A DNA stretch of 14,996 nt. Source: a bacterium. GTDB lineage: Bacteria; Hydrogenedentota; Hydrogenedentia; Hydrogenedentiales; SLHB01. Position numbers and translations under genes: made by a program. The notes below the pieces were generated by a model. The model was not told the DNA's origin and ran no database searches. It saw only the letters and a program-made list of their open reading frames with translations. The stretch is from NCBI GenBank assembly GCA_024231375.1, contig JAAEQP010000117.1, forward strand, positions 1 to 14,996, written 5' to 3'. Of this stretch, positions 1 to 7,615 are shown piece after piece (within the stretch, counting starts at the first letter, position 1; each line of letters begins with the position of its first letter).

Positions 1-1036
1 ATCCGCGAATGCTCAGAGCTGTATGCTCGAGCGCCTCCTGATTCTTGGGATGGTCGGTTGTGAACTCCGAGAAGTGCGCGAGGAATTCCTCCGGCTCATA
101 GCCGAGAACCTGTGTGACCGACGCCGAGACGTAATCGAAAACACCGTCCAGATCATGGCGGTACAGGAATGCGTCGATCAGGTTGTTGGCCAAGCGTGCG
201 TGTTTTTGGTTGCTCTTCTGCAGTTCCTCTCCGGCCTGTTTGCGTTCAGCGGCTTCGCTGAGGGTTCTGGCGATGCCGTCGATCAGGCTGCGTTCTTCCG
301 CCAAGAACGGGCCCTCATCCAACTCAGGGCGCGCCTCTAAACAGTAGACCTCGACTGCACCGCACGGTTTGCCGTCCAAGACAATATCGCTTGATTGTCT
401 CCACTCGGTCTCATCAAAAGGCTCTGAAACATACTCCTTCCCGTCGAAGACAACCTTGCCTCTCGTGATCTCCGGGTAGCGCCAGCCGGTAGGGATGAGT
501 TCAGCCACGTCCTGGAACATCTCCTCCAGCGAGGCCCGTCGCTGGATGGATTCGGCCACGCCATACATGCATCGGAGTTCCTTAATGCGCTCTCCCATGC
601 TGTGCACGAGTTGATCGCGTTCCTCCTCGGCCCGTCTGCGTGCGACCCGTTCCCTGCGTTGGCGCACCACTTGCAGAACTACGACCGGCAGCATCTGGAA
701 GTAGTTCCCTTCCGGATCCTTGATGATGTAGTCATCCACCCCCGCCTTAAGGGCTTCGACGGCCATGCTCTCAGAGCCGGAGCCGGTCAGAATCACGGTC
801 GCCTGGTCAGGGTGGTCGCTGATCACCCTCTTGCAGAATTCCAGGCCGTGCATGCCTGGCAGTTGCAGATCGGACAAGACTACATCGAACGATCCTTCCG
901 GTGCGTCAAGGAGTTCGGCGGCGTGCTCGGCCCGGACACAGTGCGTAACATCACACGGCGGATTCGAACCTGCGAAGGCCCTGACAGCAGCGCGCGCGTC
1001 ATGCTTGTTGTCCTCCACAAGCAATACACGAAGCAT
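1..1036 (-). CDS. REC - GAF-like - PAS signalling protein (3' end outside window)
   Basis: The frame is open from ATG 1036 to the left edge, giving 345 residues with the C-terminus missing. Residues 1-115 form a CheY-like receiver: it starts LLVEDNKHD, the likely phospho-acceptor is D56 in VVLSDLQLPG, and the conserved Lys is K106. Residues about 118-145 are a charged helical linker. Residues 140-266 are a GAF-like sensor domain with MGERIKEL, PEITRGKVVFDG and DEGPFLAEER. A PAS domain starts near 275 (NNLIDAFLYRHDLDG, LGYEPEEFL). No membrane segment is seen, so it should be cytoplasmic. The missing part probably holds a histidine kinase core or another output, but this cannot be seen. It is the third gene of a minus-strand operon, 46 bp after the response regulator. 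The Shine-Dalgarno is weak (AGAAG). The sensor domain is a near copy of that in the kinase ending at 1544. Confidence 0.85.
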   Translation of the reverse strand, partial: MLRVLLVEDNKHDARAAVRAFAGSNPPCDVTHCVRAEHAAELLDAPEGSFDVVLSDLQLPGMHGLEFCKRVISDHPDQATVILTGSGSESMAVEALKAGVDDYIIKDPEGNYFQMLPVVVLQVVRQRRERVARRRAEEERDQLVHSMGERIKELRCMYGVAESIQRRASLEEMFQDVAELIPTGWRYPEITRGKVVFDGKEYVSEPFDETEWRQSSDIVLDGKPCGAVEVYCLEARPELDEGPFLAEERSLIDGIARTLSEAAERKQAGEELQKSNQKHARLANNLIDAFLYRHDLDGVFDYVSASVTQVLGYEPEEFLAHFSEFTTDHPKNQEALEHTALSIRG

Positions 1037-1082
1037 GGACGGTTCTTCTGATGGGTTGCTTCGGCCGGATGCCAGTGGCGTT

Positions 1083-1544
1083 TCAGGACTTCCCACGACC
1101 TTCCTCCGGTACATCGACGAGTTCCCAGAACAGGTTGATCATCTTTATTGCGTCTGCAAAGTTGTCGAATCCCACTGGTTTGCGGATGTAGGCGTTGACT
1201 CCCATATTATAGCTCTGAGCCTTGTCCTCATCGTCGTCCGAGGTCGTCAGGACGACGACAGGCAGGTGGCTGAGTTGTTCGTCTGCACGAATTGCCTTCA
1301 GAACGCCCAAGCCATCCAGCTTCGGCATCTTGAGATCGAGAAGCAGGAGATTGGGCGTCGGCGCCGAGCCCGGCTCGCTGTACGTTCCACGGCCGTACAG
1401 ATAGTCCAGGCACTCCTCTCCGTCCCGAACGATATGCAAGGGATTGGCGATGTTATGGGTCTTCCAGGCGCGTTTCGTGGCGAGAATGTCGTGCTTGTTG
1501 TCTTCGGCCATCAGAACGACCAGTTTCCGTTCTTCCCTGTTCAT
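1083..1544 (-). CDS. Single-domain response regulator, Rcp1-type (CheY-like)
   Basis: This is a stand-alone receiver of 153 residues. It has the acidic pair in LMAEDNKHD, the phospho-acceptor D70 in LLLLDLKMPKLDG, TTS in the T/S position and the conserved Lys in YIRKPVGF (K122). Features such as DYLYGRGTYSEP and the C-terminal INLFWELVDVP match the Rcp1 family of regulators that serve phytochrome-like or GAF-type kinases. There is no DNA-binding domain, so it should act by protein contact or as a phosphorelay intermediate. The start is ATG 1544, 8 bp after AAGGAG; it shares one base with the TGA of the upstream kinase. A GTG at 1547 (5 bp after the same site, 154 residues) is an equally possible start. 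The overlap implies translational coupling and that this kinase is the cognate donor, which is an inference. Confidence 0.92.
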   Translation of the reverse strand: MNREERKLVVLMAEDNKHDILATKRAWKTHNIANPLHIVRDGEECLDYLYGRGTYSEPGSAPTPNLLLLDLKMPKLDGLGVLKAIRADEQLSHLPVVVLTTSDDDEDKAQSYNMGVNAYIRKPVGFDNFADAIKMINLFWELVDVPEEGRGKS

Positions 1545-2803
1545 CACCTCTTCTCCTTCCTGGTCTTGGGAAGCGTCACATAAAACGCGCTGCCCTTACC
1601 GGGTTCGGATTCAATGCGTACGGACCCACGCAGATAATTCACCGCCTTGCGCACAATGGCCAAACCGATTCCGGTGCCCTCGTACTCGTCGTCAGTGTGA
1701 AGACGCTCGAAGACACGAAATATCTTATCATGGAAACGTGCTTCGATCCCTATTCCATTGTCCCGCACGCAGAACTCCCAGTGGCCGGCGTCAAGTTCCC
1801 CCCAATTCAGTTGCAGCGTCTTTGGCGAGGATTCGTTGAACTTCGCCGCATTGCTGATCAGATTCTGAAAGAGCGCTCGAAAGACAACGGGCTCGGCCTC
1901 GATGACCGGCCAATCATTGGCCATCTCGATGGTGACGTCCTGCCGAAGAGCAGAAGCGTCGCAGATGTCCGCGATGAACTCACCCACGTTGATACGCTCA
2001 GCAGGGAGAGCCTTGCGCCCAACACGCGAAAGGTCAAGCAGGTCACCCACCAGCGCATCGGCGTTGGCCACCGACTCCCCTAGTCCATCAAGGTATTCCT
2101 TCTGGTCGCCATCGAGTGTTTCTTCGAGGTCTTCTCTCAAGAAATCGGCGTATTGCCGTACTGCACGCAAGGGGGCTCGGAGGTCGTGAGAGACAACGCG
2201 CGCGTACTCTTCCAACTCCGTGTTGGCTGCCTCGAGTTCCGCTGTGCGCTCCTGGACCAACTCCTCCAGATGTTCGCGGTGCGTGCGCAGGTCATCCTCC
2301 GCCAGCCGTCGCTCAATTGCCTCGCCCAGAGCGTGGGCAAGGCCGTCGATCAGACGGCGTTCTTCAATCATGAAGGGACCTTCGTCCAACTCAGGGCGCT
2401 TCTCAAGATAGTAAACCTCGACAACGCCCCGACGCTCTCCGGCAACCACTATGTCGCTTGACTGCTTCCACTCGGTCTCATCAAAAGGCTCTGCAACATA
2501 CTCTCTCCCGTCGAAGACAACCTTGCCTCTCGTGATTTCCGGGTAGTGCCAGCCGGGGGGGATGAGTTCTGTCGCGTCCTGGAGTACCTCCTCTAGCGAG
2601 GCCCGTCGCCGGACAGAATCGGCCACTCCGTACATGCATTGAAGCTCCTTGATGCGCTCTCCCATATCGTGCACAAGTTCATCACGCACTGCCTCGGCTC
2701 GCATGCGCTCGACAGCCACACCCTCCAACTCGTCAACGCGCTCGCGTAGCTCCTGGGCCTCGTCCAGAAGCTGCGCCCTAGTCTTCCTGCTATCGTCTGG
2801 CAT
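1544..2803 (-). CDS. Soluble GAF-like sensor histidine kinase
   Basis: 419 residues from ATG 2803, chosen because GGGAGG lies 6 bp upstream. The frame stays open for about 100 codons further upstream, but that stretch resembles no protein and has no comparable ribosome site. Residues 5-55 are charged heptad-rich helix (coiled coil). Residues 40-166 are a GAF-like domain (MGERIKEL, PEITRGKVVFDG, DEGPFMIEER). A second coiled coil spans 168-200. The HisKA H-box is VVSHDLRAPL with H206 as the phosphorylation site. The ATPase domain shows the N box (LFQNLISNAAKF, N314/N318), G1 (DNGIGI, 348-353), an F box (IFRVFERL) and G2 (EGTGIGLAIV, about 375-384). No transmembrane helix is present, so it should sense a cytoplasmic cue. 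The kinase core is of the type paired with Rcp1-like regulators, which fits the overlapping next gene. The signal is unknown. Confidence 0.93.
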   Translation of the reverse strand: MPDDSRKTRAQLLDEAQELRERVDELEGVAVERMRAEAVRDELVHDMGERIKELQCMYGVADSVRRRASLEEVLQDATELIPPGWHYPEITRGKVVFDGREYVAEPFDETEWKQSSDIVVAGERRGVVEVYYLEKRPELDEGPFMIEERRLIDGLAHALGEAIERRLAEDDLRTHREHLEELVQERTAELEAANTELEEYARVVSHDLRAPLRAVRQYADFLREDLEETLDGDQKEYLDGLGESVANADALVGDLLDLSRVGRKALPAERINVGEFIADICDASALRQDVTIEMANDWPVIEAEPVVFRALFQNLISNAAKFNESSPKTLQLNWGELDAGHWEFCVRDNGIGIEARFHDKIFRVFERLHTDDEYEGTGIGLAIVRKAVNYLRGSVRIESEPGKGSAFYVTLPKTRKEKR

Positions 2804-3143
2804 GGCTTGCCTCCCACGTCTCGCCCGAGATCTCCGCACGAAAGCTCGTGGCAAGGACAGTCCATCTTGCTCCAGAACGGGCGTTTGCGTCAAGAAGAAG
2901 GCATTGAGAAGCACTTCCGGAAGACCAAGCCTGGGCACCTGAAGAACGGCGACTGCCCTCGGCCGCCAGCCTCGTCTGGAATCGCCTGGTTTGGGCTTCC
3001 GAGAAGTGTGGCATTTTCTGTGGCACTTCTTCGGAGAGCGGGGGTTCCGCAAGACAGATCTGCCGCAGACCAGAATGTGGCTAAGTGATTGGCATTGCAT
3101 CAAGTACGAATGGGACGCCGGATCCCGTGAAACGCCTTAGTAG
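2804..3143. other. 340-bp gap between the kinase operon and the DUF4091 remnant
   Basis: No convincing gene is seen. Open frames exist on both strands, but their composition does not resemble protein. The gap must hold the promoter of the minus-strand kinase operon. One candidate -35 (TTGACG, minus strand, 2893-2888) lacks a clear -10. At 3003-3029 there is a small repeat: two copies of TGTGGCA (3007-3013 and 3019-3025, period 12) inside GAAGTG/CACTTC inverted arms. The right part may be decayed coding DNA leading into the truncated gene that follows. In that gene's frame, TAG codons occur at 3138 and 3141. Confidence 0.4.
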
Positions 3144-3608
3144 GGGTGGTACAACTGCGGCGATCCCTATCCCAAACCGACGTATGCCATTCCCCATCCG
3201 GGAACGGCGGCACGGATGTCGTTTCTGCTGATGTGGAAGTACGGCCTGACAGGCAACCTGTACTGGTGTGTGAGGCACATCAACCATATCGGCGACGTGC
3301 CACTGGTGAACCCCGGCGCGGACGGCCGGGGGGATGGGATGCTGGCGTACGTCTACCAGTCCCGAACAGTCCCGTCGCTGCGGCTGGAGACCATCCGCGA
3401 CGGCGTGGAGGACTACGAGTACCTGTGGCTGCTGGCGGACCGTGTGCGAAAGGCGGAAGCCGTGGGCCAATCGTGTCCCGAAGTGCGCGCGCTCCTGACG
3501 ATCCCCGACTCCGTGGCCCGGGACATGGGTCACTACTCACACGACCCGAAGCCGCTTGAGGTGTACCGTTGGCGAATCGCCGAGGCGATTGAAGCGCTGG
3601 GGGATTGA
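3144..3608 (+). pseudogene. C-terminal remnant of a DUF4091 (GH123-like) glycoside hydrolase
   Basis: About 155 codons encode the C-terminal end of a DUF4091-type protein, a family related to GH123 N-acetylgalactosaminidases. Typical marks are WYNCGDPYPKP at the left edge, RMSFLLMWKYGLTGNLYW, a GDGML segment and the closing SLRLETIRDGVEDYEYLWLL. Intact members are several hundred residues long. Here the frame is closed upstream by two adjacent TAG codons (3138, 3141), and sequence before them does not resemble the family, so most of the beta-sandwich and barrel is missing. The only internal ATG (3216) has no good ribosome site and would leave about 130 residues, too little for a fold. The best reading is a gene remnant left by deletion or rearrangement. 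A short expressed domain is unlikely but not excluded. Confidence 0.75.
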
Positions 3609-3630
3609 GTTCTCGGCACGGTCCCGTCCG

Positions 3631-3662
3631 GCGATCCTTCGCTTGATCGCAGGGGCGCGATC
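3631..3662 (+). promoter_or_regulatory. Overlapping alternative hairpins upstream of the large glycosidase-like gene
   Basis: Three 6-base arms alternate: GCGATC (3631-3636), GATCGC (3645-3650) and GCGATC (3657-3662). The middle arm can pair with either neighbour, giving two mutually exclusive stems (loops of 8 and 6 bases) in the 136-bp gap between the DUF4091 remnant and the ATG at 3745. They could end transcription from the left or act as a leader switch. The stems are short and there is no T tract, so this may be chance. Confidence 0.2.
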
Positions 3663-3744
3663 TGCTCATACTTGGAATTCACTGTTTCCTGGGCCGCCCA
3701 AGCGGCCAAACTCGCGGCCATGACTCAATGGGGGTGTCTTTCAG

Positions 3745-6700
3745 ATGCGGTATTGCCTGAGCGCAATCGTACTAATCGGCCTGGTTTGTGGTGCTGTTTC
3801 CGCCCAGACCATGGAAAAGAACACGAAATTTCTGGTGAACGACGCGCCGGTCTTGCAGGTGGCGTCCGGGGGCAAGGTCCTCATCGCCAGCGACGGATTG
3901 AGCGACGAGATCGGTCTGCCGGAGCCCGACGAGGTCGTGACGACCGAATTGGACGACGGCAAAGCCATCAACGTGTACCGCGCGACGAGCGACGTGCTCG
4001 ATTACCGCCGCGAGATCGCCGTCCGCAATACCGACGCAGGCAACACGGCGTCCCTCACGTTCCGCTGTCGCCTGTATCCCTACCACGAGACCCCGGGCGT
4101 GTCCTACGCGTTCCGCGTGCCCGCCGCGACGCTGGATGGGTTCGCATACAAGGCCGTGACCGACCGTCCCTACCGGCAGAAGACCCCCTCGGGCACACTG
4201 AAGGCGGACGCGCCCGACGGCGCGGTCGTTTCGGGTCTGGCGTTCCTGAGCCTGATCGGGCCCAATCCCACGGCGGCCGACGGGCATGCGCTCCGTGCGT
4301 ACACGATGGACTTCGCCCCCAGCGGCCGGGGCCTGTACTACAACGTACGCAGCAAGGGCATGGTGGGCAACGCGTGGTCGCTGCGTAAGGAAGGCGACTT
4401 CTTCGTGTTCCGCGTCGGCCTGAGAGGCCGGTGGTACGGCGGCATGATGACCACGAAGGTCGTCATTCACGACCAGCAGATTGCCTACAACGAGATCCAT
4501 CCCGCACCGGACGAATGGCACTACGCCTTCGCGCCCCAAACCACGCTGGCGTTGTCCGCTGATGATTCGCAGCCTGAAGGCACACAGATTCTGTCGACGG
4601 ACGCCTTCGCCGAGGGCAAGCTTGCCGGATGGGAATCGTCGGCGGGCCTGGCCAGAGTGCCGGGCATTCTCGGGGGAATGATTGCGGGCAAGACGGGTAC
4701 GCTGCGCCTGATGCCACCTCCTGGCGCCTATCTGGTAACCGTGCGGTTCGGTGCGGATACGGCCGTCGGTCCCTTTGACCTGACCGCCAACGGCCGCCCA
4801 GCGGGCTCCGGTTTGAAATCCGATCCCGGCAAAGTCACGTCGCACACCTTCTCATCTCCCGTCGCCGCAGCCGGTTTGGCACTGGGGTTCTCGTCGGACG
4901 CGTTGTTCGGCGTGAGCGCCGTCGTCATGCAACGCGTGGCCACCGACTACGAAGCGAAGCAGGCGTTGATGGGCGATATCTGGACCGTCGCGGATGTGCC
5001 GACGCCGGACAAAGACATCAAACCCGGCCGCCGCGTGTCGGGCGAGTTCGCGAAGCTGCCGCCCTTCGATGAATGGCGCTGGAACATGGCCATGACGAAC
5101 CTGGGGCCGGACAACATCAGTTCGCGCAACGAGCTTGTCACCTATGCCGATATCGAACGCCGCATTAAAGAGGTCATCGACGCGGGCTTCAACACGGTCA
5201 TCCTGAACGGTCTGCATTTCCGGCTGTGCCATCCCCGCGAGATGGGGATGATGACCGCGAATACGAAACGCATCTGCGACGTGGCCCACCGCTACGGCGT
5301 GCGCGTCATTGAACATCACGACGTGCCCATTTTCCAGGCCCAGAACGACGGATATCGCGCGTTGCTGGCCGTGCCGCATTGGCTGACGGAAGACATCGCG
5401 ACCGGCAAGCAGGCCACCATGGCCTGTGTGGCCAATCCTCAGTTCCGGGGCTACTACTACAAGTGGTTCCGCGACTACGTGCGCGAGACCGGTATCGATG
5501 GCTGCATGTTGGACGAGGTGACCTTCTTCGGGCCCACGTACTGCGGGTGCGAACACTGCCGCGCGGCGTTCACTGTAGCCACCGGCCTCACCTTGCCCTA
5601 CAAGGACACGGACGGCGTCTTCGGCAACAAGGACAACGCCACCTGGGTCGCGTGGGAGAAATGGCGCGTCGAAGCCAGCGCCGATTTCTTCAAAGGCATC
5701 CGCGCCATCTTCGACGAAGTGAATCCGGAAGCCACCCTCATGACCTACACCACGCACTACGGGTTCACGTCGTCCTACGGCTCCCGCAGATTCGGAAGCG
5801 ACATCGTGGCGCGCGCGGAGCACATCGATTTCCTCGGCACGGAGATCATGTCCCGCAACGTCATGTCGAGCTACCGCAGCGTCTTTGGATTCCGCAAAGC
5901 CAAAGCGGCGCTGGGACTTCACTTTGACGCGCCCATCTGGGGTCTGGTCTACCACTTGGACGACCCCGACCTCGCCTACTTCGGGTGGGCCCTGCTGCAC
6001 ATGAACCGGCAAGTCGGCTGGATCGCGAGCATCGAAGGCTTCGACCTGGGCCGGTTCGTCAACTGGCCCGGAAAGATGAATGTTCGCGATGCGGAACCGC
6101 TGAGCGATATGGCCGTCGTCTTCTCGCGGACGTGCTGCAACTACAACCGGTCGTCGGCTCATGCGGCGGCGGCCATGGGTTGTTCGCAGCAACTGAGCGA
6201 CGCACACATCCAACATGACGTCATCCTCGATCTCGATCTGACGCCCGAGACCCTCGAACGCTATCGCGTGGTCGTCCTGGCGGCCGTGGAATGCCTCAGC
6301 GACGAGGCGGTCCAGGTGTTGCAGGACTACGTCGCGGGTGGCGGCAGCGTGGTCGTCACGGGACGCACGTCCCAGAGCGACGCGAACGGTATCCTGCGCG
6401 ACAAGCTCGGCCTGTCCGACCTACTCGGCGTCGAATTGGACGGCGACCCGATGGCCAAGCCGTGCTCGGTGAAGGTGGGACGCGACGACCCGTTCCAGGT
6501 GGATGCGGGCGCGGTACGCGTCAAGGCGGCCCAAGGCACACGTGTCCTCGGTTGGGTCGTGGACGACGCAGGCAAGCCCGTGACGCCCGCTGTTACCTAT
6601 CGCCGCGTGGGCGAAGGGCATGCCGTGTATCTGGCCGTGCCCTTCGGCGCCGCCAACTACATGCGCGAGTACACGGCCGGCGATACCTTCGACTTCGCAT

Positions 6701-7116
6701 TGAACGAACCCGCGCGGGACGTCCTCCTCAAACTGGCGCGTAGCGCCGCCGCCGGACCGCTCACTTTCGAGGCGACGGGGATTCCCGAAGACGTGCTGGT
6801 CTCGGCCTACAAGGTGCCGACCGGCTACGCCATCCACTTCCTCAACGCCCGCGGGGCTGGCCTTGAACCCGGCGACACGCTTCCGAAGGCCGCGCCCAAG
6901 GACGCCTTCGCGCCGCTCGACGAAGACCTCGAGTTTGAACTGCGGGGCGTGGCCGCAATCACGGCCGGACGCCTGGTGAGCCCGGATTACGAGCGCCCAC
7001 GCGACCCGAAGATCGAGGTCTGGGCCGACCGGTATACAGTCACGATTCCGCGCGACGCGCTTGAGGCCTATACCATTCTGTATCTCGATTGTGAGGAAGA
7101 CAGCTCAGACGAGTAA
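3745..7116 (+). CDS. Large secreted glycoside-hydrolase-like protein (TIM barrel + GATase-like domain)
   Basis: 1123 residues. The N-terminus is a type I signal peptide (hydrophobic core CLSAIVLIGLVCG, likely cut after AVSA, residue 20), so the product is exported. Residues about 25-275 are beta-rich. Residues about 280-400 look like a jelly-roll carbohydrate-binding module. Residues about 445-775 are a TIM-barrel core (VIDAGFNTVILNGLHF, YGVRVIEHHDVP, DGCMLDEVTFF, LMTYTTHYG). D590/E591 at a strand end are candidate catalytic acids, and C600, C602 and C605 form a CxCxxC cluster as in several GH42-like and uncharacterised GHL families. Residues about 785-910 (DMAVVFSR, ERYRVVVLAAVECLS, YVAGGGSVVVTG) are a GATase1-like domain of the beta-galactosidase trimerisation type. 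A beta-rich tail follows. The start has GGGGGTG 8 bp upstream. The substrate is unknown. It stands alone on this strand, next to the remnant of another glycosidase. Confidence 0.88.
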   Translation: MRYCLSAIVLIGLVCGAVSAQTMEKNTKFLVNDAPVLQVASGGKVLIASDGLSDEIGLPEPDEVVTTELDDGKAINVYRATSDVLDYRREIAVRNTDAGNTASLTFRCRLYPYHETPGVSYAFRVPAATLDGFAYKAVTDRPYRQKTPSGTLKADAPDGAVVSGLAFLSLIGPNPTAADGHALRAYTMDFAPSGRGLYYNVRSKGMVGNAWSLRKEGDFFVFRVGLRGRWYGGMMTTKVVIHDQQIAYNEIHPAPDEWHYAFAPQTTLALSADDSQPEGTQILSTDAFAEGKLAGWESSAGLARVPGILGGMIAGKTGTLRLMPPPGAYLVTVRFGADTAVGPFDLTANGRPAGSGLKSDPGKVTSHTFSSPVAAAGLALGFSSDALFGVSAVVMQRVATDYEAKQALMGDIWTVADVPTPDKDIKPGRRVSGEFAKLPPFDEWRWNMAMTNLGPDNISSRNELVTYADIERRIKEVIDAGFNTVILNGLHFRLCHPREMGMMTANTKRICDVAHRYGVRVIEHHDVPIFQAQNDGYRALLAVPHWLTEDIATGKQATMACVANPQFRGYYYKWFRDYVRETGIDGCMLDEVTFFGPTYCGCEHCRAAFTVATGLTLPYKDTDGVFGNKDNATWVAWEKWRVEASADFFKGIRAIFDEVNPEATLMTYTTHYGFTSSYGSRRFGSDIVARAEHIDFLGTEIMSRNVMSSYRSVFGFRKAKAALGLHFDAPIWGLVYHLDDPDLAYFGWALLHMNRQVGWIASIEGFDLGRFVNWPGKMNVRDAEPLSDMAVVFSRTCCNYNRSSAHAAAAMGCSQQLSDAHIQHDVILDLDLTPETLERYRVVVLAAVECLSDEAVQVLQDYVAGGGSVVVTGRTSQSDANGILRDKLGLSDLLGVELDGDPMAKPCSVKVGRDDPFQVDAGAVRVKAAQGTRVLGWVVDDAGKPVTPAVTYRRVGEGHAVYLAVPFGAANYMREYTAGDTFDFALNEPARDVLLKLARSAAAGPLTFEATGIPEDVLVSAYKVPTGYAIHFLNARGAGLEPGDTLPKAAPKDAFAPLDEDLEFELRGVAAITAGRLVSPDYERPRDPKIEVWADRYTVTIPRDALEAYTILYLDCEEDSSDE

Positions 7117-7148
7117 CTGAAGTCATTGCGACGGGGCAATCCCATTTC

Positions 7149-7180
7149 CTACCCTCTCCCACCGGGAGAGGGCAGGGTGA
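7149..7180. repeat. GC-rich REP-like hairpin after the large glycosidase-like gene
   Basis: A perfect 9-bp stem CCCTCTCCC (7152-7160) / GGGAGAGGG (7164-7172) with loop ACC lies 35 bp past the stop of the preceding gene and is followed by CAGGGTGAGGGG. This exact style, a CCCTCTCCC palindrome flanked by AGGGTGAGGGG, is common as a dispersed intergenic repeat in GC-rich bacterial genomes. Only one copy is present in the window, so dispersal cannot be shown here. It lacks a clear T run but could still weakly terminate or stabilise the upstream mRNA. Confidence 0.55.
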
Positions 7181-7228
7181 GGGGTCTTTCTGCCAGCGAT
7201 TGTTGACCCTGAGAAGGCCAAGCGACCT

Positions 7229-7513
7229 ATGCTGACGCGCATCAAAGAGTACATCTACGACCACTTGGCGGAGGTAGTCGCAAGTGTGATCGCGTTCGTG
7301 GCCACCTATGTATTCCTCTTCCTCTTCATTGGGCGCTATCACCACCGACTTCTGGAGTATGGGCGTATGTATGCGGTTCTTCTGCTGCCAGCCGTCGCTG
7401 TGGGAGTCTGGGCGTGGCGTCTGCCCGGCAAGCAGGACGCGTGGCGGGGGCACGGGCGAGTCGGTCACCGGTATGACGCCGAGGACGGCAGGCCTGACAG
7501 CGAGGCTGAGTAA
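7229..7513 (+). CDS. Small two-helix membrane protein, unknown function
   Basis: 94 residues with two clear hydrophobic segments: about 14-35 (VVASVIAFVATYVFLFLFIG) and about 47-65 (MYAVLLLPAVAVGVWAWRL). They are separated by a short basic loop (RYHHRLLEYGR) and followed by a hydrophilic, charged tail of about 28 residues. Positive charges at the N-terminus (LTRIKEY) and in the loop and tail leave the topology open. The ribosome site is modest (AGAAGG 11 bp before ATG). No family is recognised. It ends about 100 bp before tldD, which has its own candidate promoter, so it may be transcribed separately. The membrane pattern and fair spacing support a real gene, but it could be lineage-specific or, less likely, spurious. 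Confidence 0.6.
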   Translation: MLTRIKEYIYDHLAEVVASVIAFVATYVFLFLFIGRYHHRLLEYGRMYAVLLLPAVAVGVWAWRLPGKQDAWRGHGRVGHRYDAEDGRPDSEAE

Positions 7514-7536
7514 CGCCACGGGGGCACCTGTCCTCG

Positions 7537-7566
7537 TTGAACTCCACCGCCCAACCTTCGTAGACT
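7537..7566 (+). promoter_or_regulatory. Candidate sigma70-type promoter of tldD
   Basis: TTGAAC (7537-7542), an 18-bp spacer and TAGACT (7561-7566) make a plausible -35/-10 pair. Transcription would begin near 7573, about 43 bases before the preferred GTG start at 7616. This would rule out the GTG at 7571 as the start. It is a match by eye only. Confidence 0.35.
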
Positions 7567-7615
7567 GACCGTGCAACCCGGCCTGCTCCGTACGAACGTC
7601 ACAGGAGAACCGTCT

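Noticed and set aside
765..1583. 272-codon plus-strand open frame across the signalling genes
   Set aside because: It is antisense to two genes with clear receiver-domain motifs and has no motifs of its own.
2804..3103. N-terminal extension of the histidine kinase to 519 residues
   Set aside because: The extra 100 residues are Arg/Pro/Ser-rich and unlike protein, while ATG 2803 has GGGAGG 6 bp upstream and begins a coiled coil.
4852..6216. 454-codon open frame on the minus strand inside the large glycosidase-like gene
   Set aside because: It is a GC-driven antisense shadow: composition is His/Arg/Val/Gly-rich with no domain, and the plus-strand gene has clear motifs throughout.
7229..7254. 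TTGACC...TATGCT as a promoter overlapping the start of the small membrane protein gene
   Set aside because: The spacer would be 19 bp and the -10 would cover the start codon itself, so it cannot drive this gene in a normal way.
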